A stretch of 64,000 nt of DNA from Argopecten irradians (lineage: Eukaryota; Mollusca; Bivalvia; Pectinida; Pectinidae), in NCBI RefSeq assembly GCF_041381155.1, contig NC_091147.1, positions 36,856,553 to 36,920,552 of the forward strand, in the 5' to 3' direction. Position numbers and translations under genes: made by a program. The notes below the pieces were generated by a model. The model worked only from the letters and a program-made list of their open reading frames with translations, did no database searches and was not told the origin of the DNA. Positions 36,395-47,088 of the stretch are shown here, piece by piece (positions within the stretch are counted from its first letter, which is position 1; every line of letters starts with the position of its first letter).

Positions 36395-36780
36395 TCCAAA
36401 AGAAATGCTTGTAAAACAAACCTCATTAGTAAGAACTTTATCAAACCAATTTATACACTAATTCTTTGAAGTCGCCATTCCCTAAATAAATGGTATGTCA
36501 AACGAACTTTATTGGTAAGTACGTTTTCAAACCAAATTTTGTAATAATGTAGTAATTACAATAATGTAATTCTTCGAATAAAGTCGCCATTCCCAAACTA
36601 AATTGTATGTCAATCAAACTTCATTGGTAGTACGTTATCAAACCAAATATAAAATAATTCATTGAAGTCGCCATTCCCAAAAGAAATGGTATGTCAAACG
36701 AACGTCATTGGTTCGAACGTTATCAAGCAAAATATACAACCCTGTGTAGTTGTCACTCCCAAAAGAAATGTCAGCCCCCA
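36395..36780. repeat. Four tandem ~95-bp repeats upstream of a candidate promoter
   Basis: Each unit has a GTCGCCATTCCCAAA-like block, GGTATGTCAAACGAAC, then CATTGGTA and TATCAAACCAAATA (units near 36400, 36480, 36590 and 36665). ATTGG, the inverse of CCAAT, recurs at about 36510, 36624 and 36706. The array ends about 150 bases before the TATA box at 36932. Confidence 0.75.
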
Positions 36781-36931
36781 AACTTCGTGTGACGTAGTTC
36801 TGACATGTACTCGCGCGCATGCTAGTAACGCTGTTGACACACACCCAGGTCCGTTCACCATACGCTCGTACATCGTGCGTTATGAGATATTCATATGGGA
36901 ATATCCAGCGGTTGTTTGACTATCGTGATAA

Positions 36932-36967
36932 TATATAAAGCCCGCTGTCCTTACCATGCTGTCATTC
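36932..36967 (+). promoter_or_regulatory. Core promoter: TATA box plus initiator
   Basis: TATATAAAG at 36932-36940 is followed by TCATTC at 36962-36967, which fits the TCAKTY initiator. Its A (36964) is 32 bases from the start of TATA, the canonical distance. A CRE-like TGACGTAG lies at about 36789. No coding exon follows nearby, so the gene served is uncertain; gene C is the next plus-strand gene I can support. Confidence 0.5.
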
Positions 36968-37076
36968 CAATAATGAGTGTGTACCTGTACCGTTCGTCTT
37001 TCATTTGATCCCTTTTTTATTATATTTCACAGCAGGCCTTTCGCTTTGGAATACAAAAAGATTTGACATCAGAAAG
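36964..37076 (+). other. Candidate 5' non-coding exon (possibly gene C)
   Basis: From the initiator A, the segment runs to AGAAAG|GTAAGC, with the donor at 37077. It has an ATG (36973) that opens only an 11-codon frame. An acceptor-like TTATTATATTTCACAG at 37017-37032 means it could instead be two exons. If spliced to the acceptor at 55352, the intron would be about 18 kb. A GTGAGT donor near 54618 is a rival for the exon preceding gene C. Confidence 0.35.
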
Positions 37077-37077
37077 G

Positions 37078-37792
37078 TAAGCAATCGGAATGATTATTGT
37101 CTACTTTCCTACCATTTGTATTTTATGTGATGCCTTTTAGCTTGAAGTAAAAGTAATAATCATGACAATTTAAAATGCCATTAATATTTATTTTTATTTA
37201 ATTTTGGTTGATCACAAAGAAATATAATTCTCATAAAATTTGCATTTTAATAATAAGACTTTTGGCATACACATTAAATTATATTTCAACTTATGATATC
37301 AAACGTGTTTGAGCAAGTTTTGATTCCTGTTCACATTTCTCGTTAATCCTAGAATCATTATTCATTGTTGTTCTCAAGTCTTCTCAAACATCAATGGAAA
37401 TACGTCGTTCTCCGCAAATTATCAAATGTATTTAAGACCTATGATAACAAACATGTTTGAGTCAATTTTTATTCCCGTCGCACATATCTCGTTTTTTCCT
37501 AGAATCATTTGCATTTTATAAAAATAGAAATATAGAAAAAGAATCGAATCACATAAATTCTGAAAGCTAGATCGTAAAAATATGAATTCGTTGAAATTTG
37601 ATTAATTAGCTTTAAATTAATATCGATAATTTGCGACATAAAGGAGGTCATTTTATGTCCATTCCATTCCTTAGACTTACGGATTGTTTTAACATAAAGA
37701 GAAAAAAAAACAGACATTAAATTGACAGAATTATTCTGTTTAAAACACGACAAATTAGAAATATACATGGTGTTACATATCTGTTCATTAGA
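37078..37792. other. No gene recognised
   Basis: AT-rich DNA without supported features. Confidence 0.4.
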
Positions 37793-37990
37793 TACTGTAA
37801 ATTTACGCTAATTACGCGACAGCTGTTTGATAGCGATTTTTCTCGTCGCTAAAGATTTTGTGTATATAGGATAATATGTTGCAAATTAAAGGTTAAAAGT
37901 TATATTGATGTCGAAAACAAAATTGTCGCGAAAAATTTGAAATTCAAATCGCGAAATTAAAAACTCACGAATATATTTACGTTTACAATA
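37793..37990. mobile_element. MITE family B
   Basis: TACTGTAAATTTACGCTAAT on the left and ATATATTTACGTTTACAATA on the right are inverse repeats. Interior motifs ACGCGACAG, CTCGTCGCTAAA, TGTCGCGAAAAA and ATCGCGAAATT are present. Confidence 0.75.
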
Positions 37991-38570
37991 CTAGTAGGTA
38001 AGTGGTTCAAAAGGTGGTCAGGCTATTCACAGTGTAACGACAATTATCAAATCAAGATAAATTTATTTCTTGTAATACAAATTCTACAAAATTTTATCAG
38101 AATCTTGAGAACTTCATTCTTTACTTACTTGCTGATTTTAGTGAAGATATACTCACAAATTTTGCAGTAAATGAGAAATGAAAATTCCACTTATCACGTG
38201 ATTAAACTAGTCATGCTCTGAACAACCGGGCCCTGAATTTTGTCACTGCATCGATATCTGTTTTGATCCTAAACGTTAAGAAAATATTATTTCCTTTCCC
38301 TATTTAATTGGTCTTACGTTCTTTAAAAAGGTTGATAATCAGCATATCCTCTTCAATTTCGTTGGCGTTATAATTTTGGATAGCGCGGTCATTGGTGACC
38401 GACATGCTTATGTTTTAAATGGTGTAATCTAAATTATTAGTAATTTTAAAACTATGCATTTTTTTGGAAAAAAAGTATTTGTTTTGCCAATGTCTGCCCT
38501 TTATTAAAACTAATAATTAAATTTTTGGGAAGCTTTTGTGTCTGAACATCAATATTAAAGGTCAAGCCAC
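37991..38570. other. No gene recognised
   Basis: AT-rich DNA without supported features. Confidence 0.4.
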
Positions 38571-38574
38571 TGGT

Positions 38575-38760
38575 GTATCTCCGAATTAAGAGCGCTCGTT
38601 GGCCCTAGCATCACAGACGTTCCAGGTTCGAACAGTGGGTTACGTACGATAAGATAATAGGCCAACATAGTCGCCTCCAATAACACGGATAGAGCTGTCC
38701 TTAACAGCTTAAGCTGTTGATTGGACTTAAAACAGAATTAAATCGAACAGGACACTGTCT
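38575..38760 (+). mobile_element. Decayed tRNA-like SINE
   Basis: GTTCCAGGTTCGAACAGTGG resembles a B box, preceded by an A-box-like region (AATTAAGAGCGCTCGTTGG). GCTGTTGATTGGACTTAAAA near the end resembles the GCTGTTAATAGGACGTTAAA tail of the other SINEs. Confidence 0.45.
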
Positions 38761-38835
38761 CTACAAAGGTACTTGTTTTAGTTGACGACTCCACTTGTAA
38801 AATGATAATGTAAATATTGAAAAGGACAATAGGTC

Positions 38836-41800
38836 GTGTCTGATTTCATGAATAATACATGTATATCGGAATTGTCACATATCGTGTCTGATTTCGTGAA
38901 TACCACACTCAGAAAGGAACTCTTGCTATCTTGTCTGATTTCGTGAATACCACACTCAGATAGGAACTCTTACTATCGTGTCTGATTTCGTGAATACCAC
39001 ACTCAGATCGGCACTCTTACTATCGTGTCTGATTTCGTGAATACCACACTCAGATAGGAACTCTTACTATCGTGTCTGATTTCGTGAATACCACACTCAG
39101 ATAGGAACTCTTACTATCGTGTCTGATTTCGTGAATACCACACTCAGATAGGAACTCTTACTATCGTGTCTGATCGTGAATACCACACTCAGATAGGAAC
39201 TCTTACTATCGTGTCTGATTTCGTGAATACCACACTCAGATAGGAACTCTTACTATCGTGTCTGATTTCGTGAATACCACACTCAGATAGGATCTCTTAC
39301 TATCGTGTCTGATTTCGTGAATACCACACTCAGATAGGAACTCTTACTATCGTGTCTGATTTCGTGAATACCACACTCAGATAGGATCTCTTACTATCGT
39401 GTCTGATTTCGTGAATACCACACTCAGATAGGATCTCTTACTATCGTGTCTGATTTCGTGAATACCACACTCAGATAGGATCTCTTACTATCGTGTCTGA
39501 TTTCGTGAATACCACACTCAGATAGGAACTCTTACTATCGTGTCTGATTTCGTGAATACCACACTCAGATAGGATCTCTTACATCGTGTCTGATTCGTGA
39601 ATACCACACTCAGATAGGAACTCTTACTATCGTGTCTGATTTCGTGAATACCACACTCAGATAGGATCTCTTACCATCGTGTCTGATTTCGTGAATACCA
39701 CACTCAGATAGGAACTCTTACTATCGTGTCTGATTTCGTGAATACCACACTCAGATAGGATCTCTTACATCGTGTCTGATTTCGTGAATACCACACTCAG
39801 ATAGGACTCTTACTATCGTGTCTGATTTCGTGAATACCACACTCAGATAGGATCTCTTACTATCGTGTCTGATTTCGTGAATACCACACTCAGATAGGAT
39901 CTCTTACTATCGTGTTGATTTCGTGAATACCACACTCAGATAGGATCTCTTACTATCGTGTCTGTTCGTGATACCACACTCAGATAGGATCTCTTACTAT
40001 CGTGTCTGATTTCGTGAATACCACACTCAGATAGGATCTCTTACTATCGTGTCTGATTTCGTGAATACCACACTCAGATAGGATCTCTTACTATCGTGTC
40101 TGATTTCGTGAATACCACACTCAGATAGGATCTCTTACTATCGTGTCTGATTTCGTGAATACCACACTCAGATAGGATCTCTTACTATCGTGTCTGATTT
40201 CGTGAATACCACACTCAGATAGGATCTCTTACTATCGTGTCTGATTTCGTGAATACCACACTCAGATAGGATCTCTTACTATCGTGTCTGATTTCGTGAA
40301 TACCACACTCAGATAGGAACTCTTACTATCGTGTCTGATTTCGTGAATACCACACTCAGATAGGATCTCTTACTATCGTGTCTGATTTCGTGAATACCAC
40401 ACTCAGATAGGAACTCTTACTATCGTGTCTGATTTCGTGAATACCACACTCAGATAGGATCTCTTACTATCGTGTCTGAATTCGTGAATACCACACTCAG
40501 ATAGGAACTCTTACTATCGTGTCTGATTTCGTGAATACCACACTCAGATAGGATCTCTTACCATCGTGTCTGATTTCGTGAATACCACACTCAGATAGGA
40601 ACTCTTACTATCGTGTCTGATTTCGTGAATACCACACTCAGATAGGATCTCTTACCATCGTGTCTGATTTCGTGAATACCACACTCAGATAGGATCTCTT
40701 ACTATCGTGTCTGATTTCGTGAATACCACACTCAGATAGGATCTCTTACTATCGTGTCTGATTTCGTGAATACCACACTCAGATAGGATCTCTTACTATC
40801 GTGTCTCCAGATTTCGTGAATACCACACTCAGATAGGATCTCTTACTATCGTGTCTGATTTCGTGAATACCACACTCAGATAGGATCTCTTACTATCGTG
40901 TCTGATTTCGTGAATACCACACTCAGATAGGAACTCTTACTATCGTGTCTGATTTCGTGAATACCACACTCAGATAGGATCTCTTACTATCGTGTCTGAT
41001 TTCGTGAATACCACACTCAGATAGGAACTCTTACTATTATGTCTGATTTCGTGAATACCACACTCAGATAGGATCTCTTACTATCGTGTCTGATTTCGTG
41101 AATACCACACTCAGATAGGAACTCTTACTATCGTGTCTGATTTCGTGAATACCACACTCAGATAGGAACTCTTACTATCTTGTCTGATTTCGTGAATACC
41201 ACACTCAGATAGGAACTCTTACTATCGTGTCTGATTTCGTGAATACCACACTCAGATAGGATCTGTTGATTTCGTGAATACACACTCAGATAGGATCTCT
41301 TACTATCGTGTCTGATTTCGTGAATACCACACTCAGATAGGACCTTACATCGTGTCTGTTTCGTGAATACCACACTCAGATAGGATCTCTTACTATCGTG
41401 TCTGATTTCGTGAATACCACACTCAGATAGGAACTCTTACTATCGTGTCTGATTTCGTGATACCACACTCAGATAGGATCTCTTACTATCGGTCTGATTC
41501 GTAATACCACACTCAGATAGGACTCTTACTATCGTATCTGATTTCGTGAATTCACACTCAGATAGGATCTCTTACTATCGTGTCTGATTTCGTGAATACC
41601 ACACTCAGATAGGATCTCTTACTATCGTGTCTGATTTCGTGAATACCACACTCAGATAGGATCTCTTACTATCGTGTCTGATTTCGTGAATACCACACTC
41701 AGATAGGATCTCTTACTATCGTGTCTGATTTCGTGAATACCACACTCAGATAGGATCTCTTACTATCGATCTGATTTCGTGAATACACCTCAGATAGGTC

Positions 41801-42200
41801 TCTTACTATCGTGTCTGATTTCGTGAATACACACTCAGATAGGATCTCTTACTATCGTGTCTGATTTCGTGAATACTAATTGTTTTCACACTCAGATAGG
41901 ATCTCTTACTATCGTGTCTGATTTCGTGAATACCACACTCAGATAGGATCTCTTACTATCGTGTCTGATTTCGTGAATACCACACTCAGATAGGATCTCT
42001 TACTATCGTGTCTGATTTCGTGAATACCACACTCAGATAGGATCTCTTACTATCGTGTCTGATTTCGTGAATACCACACTCAGATAGGACTCTTATATCG
42101 TGTCTGATTTCGTGAATCCACACTCAGATAGGATCTCTTACTATCGTCTGATTCGTAATCCACCTAGATAGATCTCTACTATCGTCTGTTCGTGAATACC
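38836..42200. repeat. 47-bp minisatellite, about 70 copies
   Basis: The 47-bp unit contains CGTGTCTGATTTCGTGAATA, CCACACTCAGATAGG and a variable AACTC/ATCTC before TTACTAT. Early units are the A type and later ones mostly the T type. Between about 40310 and 40640 they alternate strictly, giving a 94-bp dimer. Near 39170, 39590, 39900-39975 and 41260-42190 many units carry single-base losses. It is not a CRISPR array: units abut without unique spacers. Confidence 0.97.
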
Positions 42201-42204
42201 ATAT

Positions 42205-42282
42205 GGACCCTCTTGCTATATCTTGTCCCTCTTGGATATATCTGTGTCCCTCTTGGATATATCTGTTCCCTCTTGGCATATC
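42205..42282. repeat. Detached start of the 21-bp minisatellite
   Basis: Four units of TGTCCCTCTTGGATATATC type begin right where the 47-bp array ends. They are separated from the main 21-bp array by about 310 bp of unrelated sequence. Confidence 0.9.
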
Positions 42283-42593
42283 ATAGTCGAAATTCCTACA
42301 TGTATAGGTGGAAAAAGAAAGTGCCACTTTTATATGGTTTATGAAATACCCTACACATTACAACATTGTTTCCAGCGTACATGTATACTGTATCGCCCTC
42401 TGCCTTATGTATATATCTCCCCTAAAAACTATTACCAGATCTTTGGAAAAATTCGGTTTCTACGTTGTTTACGGAAAACAGCATTAACCATCTCTCTATA
42501 AAAAATTTCTAAATGGGCTAATTGTTTTCAAGCGTTCAAGGTTATTTGCAGGCTAAAAATGTAGCATTGGTAAACTTACATGTGTATGAATAT
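42283..42593. other. Unique island between minisatellite blocks
   Basis: About 310 bp of AT-rich, non-repeated sequence without a gene. It separates two blocks of the same 21-bp repeat, as an insertion or a local rearrangement would. Confidence 0.6.
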
Positions 42594-45356
42594 ATCTGTG
42601 TCCCTCTTTGATATATCTGTGTCCCTCTTGGATATATCTGTGTCCCTCTTGGATATATCTGTTCCCTCTTGGATATATCTGTGTCCCTCTTGAATATATC
42701 TGTGTCCCTCTTGGCTATATCTGTGTCCCTCTTGGATATATCTGTGTCCCTCTTGGATATATCTGTTCCCTCTTGGCTATATATGTGTTCCTCTTGGATA
42801 TATCTGTATCCCTCTTGGATATATCGGTGTCCCTCTTGGATATATCTGTGTCCCTCTTGGATATATCTGTTCCCTCTTGGATATATCTGTATCCCTCTTG
42901 GATATATCTGTGTCCCTCTTGGATATATCTGTGTCCCTCTTGGATATATCTGTGTCCCTCTTGGATATATCTGTGTCCCTCTTGGATATATCTGTGTCCC
43001 TCTTGGATATATCTGTGTCCCTCTTGGATATATCTGTGTCCCTCTTGGATATATCTGTTCCCTCTTGGATATATCTGTATCCCTCTTGGATATATCTGTG
43101 TCCCTCTTGGATATATCTGTTCCCTCTTGGATATATCTGTGTCCCTCTTGGATATATCTGTGTCCCTCTTGGATATATCTGTGTCCCTCTTGGATATATC
43201 TGTGTCCCTCTTGGATATATCTGTGTCCCTCTTGGATATATCTGTGTCCCTCTTGGATATATCTGTGTCCCTCTTGGATATATCTGTGTCCCTCTTGGAT
43301 ATATCTGTGTCCCTCTTGGATATATCTGTGTCCCTCTTGGATATATCTGTGTCCCTCTTGGATATATCTGTGTCCCTCTTGGATATATCTGTGTCCCTCT
43401 TGGATATATCTGTTCCCTCTTGGATATATCTGTATCCCTCTTGGATATATCTGTGTCCCTCTTGGATATATCTGTTCCCTCTTGGATATATCTGTGTCCC
43501 TCTTGAATATATCTGTGTCCCTCTTGGCTATATCTGTGTCCCTCTTGGATATATCTGTGTCCCTCTTGGATATATCTGTGTTCCTCTTGGCTATATCTGT
43601 GTCCCTCTTGGATATATCTGTGTCCCTCTTGGATATATCTGTTCCCTCTTGGATATATCTGTATCCCTCTTGGATTTATCTGTGTCCCTCTTGGATATAT
43701 CTGTTCCCTCTTGGATATATCTGTGTCCCTCTTGAATATATCTGTGTCCCTCTTGGCTATATCTGTGTCCCTCTTGGATATATCTGTGTCCCTCTTGGAT
43801 ATATCTGTGTCCCTCTTGGCTATATATGTGTTCCTCTTGGATATATCTGTGTCCCTCTTGGATATATCTGTGTCCCTCTTGGATATATCTGTGTCCCTCT
43901 TGGATATATCTGTGTCCCTCTTGGATATATCTGTGTCCCTCTTGGATATATCTGTGTCCCTCTTGGATATATCTGTGTCCCTCTTGAATATATCTGTGTC
44001 CCTCTTGGCTATATCTGTGTCCCTCTTGGATATATCTGTGTTCCTCTTGGCTATATCTGTGTCCCTCTTGGATATATCTGTGTCCCTCTTGGATATATCT
44101 GTGTCCCTCTTGGATATATCTGTGTCCCTCTTGGATATATCTGTGTCCCTCTTGGATATATCTGTGTCCCTCTTGCTGATATATCTGTGTCCCTCTTGGC
44201 TATATCTGTGTCCTCTTGGCTATATCTGTGTTCCTCTTGGCTATATCTGTGTCCTCTTGGTATATCTGTGTCCCTCTTGGCTATATCTGTATCCCTCTTG
44301 GATATATCTGTTCCCTCTTGGATATATCTGTGTCCCTCTTGGATATATCGGTGTCCCTCTTGGATATATCTGTGTTCCTCTTGGCTATATCTGTGTCCCT
44401 CTTGGATATATCTGTATCCCTCTTGGATATATCTGTGTCCCTCTTGGATATATCTGTTCCCTCTTGGATATATCTGTGTCCCTCTTGAATATATCTGTGT
44501 CCCTCTTGGCTATATCTGTGTCCCTCTTGGATATATCTGTGTCCCTCTTGAATATATCTGTGTCCCTCTTGGATATATCTGTGTCCCTCTTGGATATATC
44601 TGTGTCCCTCTTGGCTATATCTGTGTCCCTCTTGGATATATCTGTGTCCCTCTTGGCTATATCTGTGTCCCTCTTGGATATATCTGTGTCCCTCTTGGAT
44701 ATATCTGTGTCCCTCTTGGCTATATATGTGTTCCTCTTGGATATATCTGTATCCCTCTTGGATATATCGGTGTCCCTCTTGGATATATCTGTGTCCCTCT
44801 TGGATATATCTGTTCCCTCTTGGATATATCTGTATTCCTCTTGGATATATCTGTGTCCCTCTTGGATATATCTGTTCCCTCTTGGATATATCTGTGTCCC
44901 TCTTGGATATATCTGTGTCCCTCTTGGCTATATCTGTGTCCCTCTTGTCCCTCTTGGATATATCTGTGTCCCTCTTGGATATATCTGTGTCCCTCTTGGA
45001 TATATCTGTGTCCCTCTTGGATATATCTGTGTCCCTCTTGGCTATATCTGTGTTCCTCTTGGCTATATCTGTGTCCCTCTTGGATATATCTGTGTCCCTC
45101 TTGGATATATCTGTGTCCCTCTTGGATATATCTGTGTCCCTCTTGAATATATCTGTGTCCCTCTTGGCTATATCTGTGTCCCTCTTGGATATATCTGTGT
45201 CCCTCTTGGCTATATCTGTGTCCCTCTTGGATATATCTGTGTCCCTCTTGGCTATATCTGTGTCCCTCTTGGCTATATCTGTGTTCCTCTTGGATATATC
45301 TGTGTCCCTCTTGGATATATCTGTGTCCCTCTTGGCTATATCTGTGTCCCTCTTCA
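42594..45356. repeat. 21-bp minisatellite, about 130 copies
   Basis: The unit is GATATATCTGTGTCCCTCTTG. Variants have GAATATATC, GGCTATATC, GTTCCTC, GTATCCCTC or a 19-bp form lacking GT (CTGTTCCCTC). The same ordered runs of variants recur (for example 43050, 43415, 43650 and 44455), so a higher-order repeat exists. Since 21 is 3 x 7 and no frame of the unit holds a stop, all plus frames and one minus frame stay open. The 825-, 580-, 375- and 358-codon frames are therefore seven-residue echoes (LDISVSL, GYICVPL, WIYLCPS, KRDTDIS), not genes. Confidence 0.97.
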
Positions 45357-45427
45357 TATAATTGTATTTTTAAAAACTTTCTTTATAGTTCTTAGTGGAC
45401 ACTGTCTTTATTTACATAGCATGATAA

Positions 45428-45905
45428 CCCGTGGGCTACCTGTGGGTATTTGAGTATCTGGAAGAACGGATTATCAGCAAATACGGGTTACCTGAAAGGT
45501 TGGGTTATCAGCAAGTACGGGTTTGCTGAACGTGTGGGTTATCTGGAAGTGTGGGTTATCTGAAAGTGCTGGTTACCTGAAAGTATTGGTTACCCAAAAA
45601 TGTTGGTTATCTGAAAGTTCTGGTTACCTAAAAGTTAGGGTTACCTGAAAGTGGTGGTTTCCTGAAAGTGGTGGTTTTCTGAAAGTGTAGGTTACCTGAA
45701 AGTGTGGGTTATCTGAAAGTACGGGTTACCTGAAAGTGCTGGTTACATTTTACCTGAAAGTGTGGGTTACCTGAATGTGTTGGTTACCTGAAAGTGTGGG
45801 TTATATGAAAGTGCGGGTTACCTAAAAGTGTTGGTTACCTGAAAGTGTGGGTTACCTGAAAGTGCAGGTTATCTGAAAGTGTGGGTTACCTGAATGTTAC
45901 CTGAA
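45428..45905. repeat. 17-bp degenerate minisatellite
   Basis: About 27 units of GGGTTACCTGAAAGTGT type, with GTTATC, GTGCTGG, GTATTGG and ATCAGCAAG variants. It is more diverged than its neighbours and so probably older. It starts about 70 bp after the 21-bp array. Confidence 0.9.
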
Positions 45906-46394
45906 AATGCGAATTATCAGCAAGTGTTGATATACTATGTTCCTTGCCTACAATACATTGCACTGTTCATGCATTTCGCTTCTATTCTTAACATAAATCC
46001 TATTGCGAAAGACATGACCTAGTGACGATTGTCATTTATAAAAATTATGTTTATGAAATAAGCCTTCAATATAGAAATAATCATAAAGCTACTAATAAGA
46101 TCAGGCTAATGTATGCCCCTAATTGCTTGTTTCTCCCTTGAAATTAATATCCAAATGCTAATCAAAAGGATCGGACAAAACAATAACAGTGGGGATTTTA
46201 CAGGCATAGTACTAATGACTCCAGGGAAATGTACATATTTTACATATGATATTCGACTTAATTTTTTTTGATGACGTACATTGTATCTGCATCGCAAGTC
46301 AATATTTTTTCTCCTCATTGCTTTCGAAATCAATAATTGAAATCGCTAAAACATGTATTAAATGCAGCCAAATCTATCCAATTGTAAGGGGGGA
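45906..46394. other. No gene recognised
   Basis: AT-rich DNA. Short frames on both strands show no motif. Confidence 0.4.
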
Positions 46395-46695
46395 TCTAGG
46401 GTCTGGCCTCTTGGCGAGACACACCAAAGTCTATAAAAGTGGTAATCTCTGCTCCTGCTTAGCGCTATGCGTAAAGGAAGTGAGACGACTGGTTTGCCCA
46501 TTACCAGTTTAATGTGATATGAAGGGATGTGTTTGTTCAGAGTCTTCGGCAGTATGTTTCATTATAAAGAGGGGAAGAGTTCTTTTAGGACACAGAGACA
46601 CAATATAATAAATACTGCAGCCTCCGAAGACAGTCACTCATTGCACACCTGGAAGGACGTCCTTAAATAACCCTGTCTGTTGATAGGATAAACCC
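46395..46695 (+). mobile_element. SINE-like repeat R1, near full length
   Basis: GTCTATAAAAGTGGTAATCT, CTGCTCCTGCTTAGCGCTA, GAAGTGAGACGACTGGTTTG, CAGAGTCTTCGGCAGTATG, ACTGCAGCCTCCGAAG and ACGTCCTTAAATAACCC run in order. The end, CTGTTGATAGGATAAAC, is the tail shared with the tRNA-derived SINE. Confidence 0.85.
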
Positions 46696-46751
46696 ACCCT
46701 TAAGATATACTGTAGAAATAAAAGCTTGATATGACAAAATCTGATTAACAA

Positions 46752-46876
46752 ACAGATCCTTATTACCATTATGTTTGATTAGAGGATCTGACAACATCCC
46801 ATTAGGGGTCACGTCACGACCCCTCATGGGATGTTATCAGATCCTCTATTGAACGGAGTAGTTATAAGGATCTGTA
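46752..46876. repeat. Nested inverted repeat, 30-bp hairpin core
   Basis: AGAGGATCTGACAACATCCC... (46781-46810) pairs with ...GGGATGTTATCAGATCCTCT (46818-46847), with 2 mismatches in 30 and a 7-base loop (ACGTCAC). Outside it ACAGATCCTTAT (~46752) pairs with ATAAGGATCTGT (~46864). Confidence 0.9.
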
Positions 46877-46893
46877 ATTTAATAAGATTGGTT

Positions 46894-47088
46894 ATGACAG
46901 GTCTAACAGTTTTCATCATGTGCCTCTACATTACTCTAAGTGTCAGCATTAACCAGTTCGAAAGATGTGAATCGAATATGTCTCGCCGTGGAGAACGAGC
47001 ATCTGTTTTAAATTCGGATTTCAAAGAAAATAATTCGGTTCAACATTCATTAAAGTTTGCACATATATCGGGAACAAACCATTTCTAA
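46894..47088 (+). CDS. Possible small secreted protein (64 aa), weak
   Basis: From the ATG at 46894 the frame gives MTGLTVFIMCLYITLSVS, a credible signal peptide, then 46 residues with one Cys and an Arg-Arg pair, ending at 47088. Codons show more C-ending choices than the surroundings. There is no recognised family, no clear splice acceptor, and no AATAAA close by; the longer frame upstream starts inside the hairpin. It may well be chance. Confidence 0.2.
   Translation: MTGLTVFIMCLYITLSVSINQFERCESNMSRRGERASVLNSDFKENNSVQHSLKFAHISGTNHF

Noticed and set aside
38836-42200. CRISPR-like array (47-bp repeats)
   Set aside because: Units abut with no unique spacers, there are no cas genes, and the setting is an animal genome. 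It is a minisatellite.
42608-45453. Very long open frames (825, 580, 375, 358 and others) that look like repetitive structural proteins
   Set aside because: The 21-bp unit is stop-free in all plus frames and one minus frame, so long frames are unavoidable. No start context, splice sites or signal peptide; frames shift at 19-bp units without any sign of selection for one frame.
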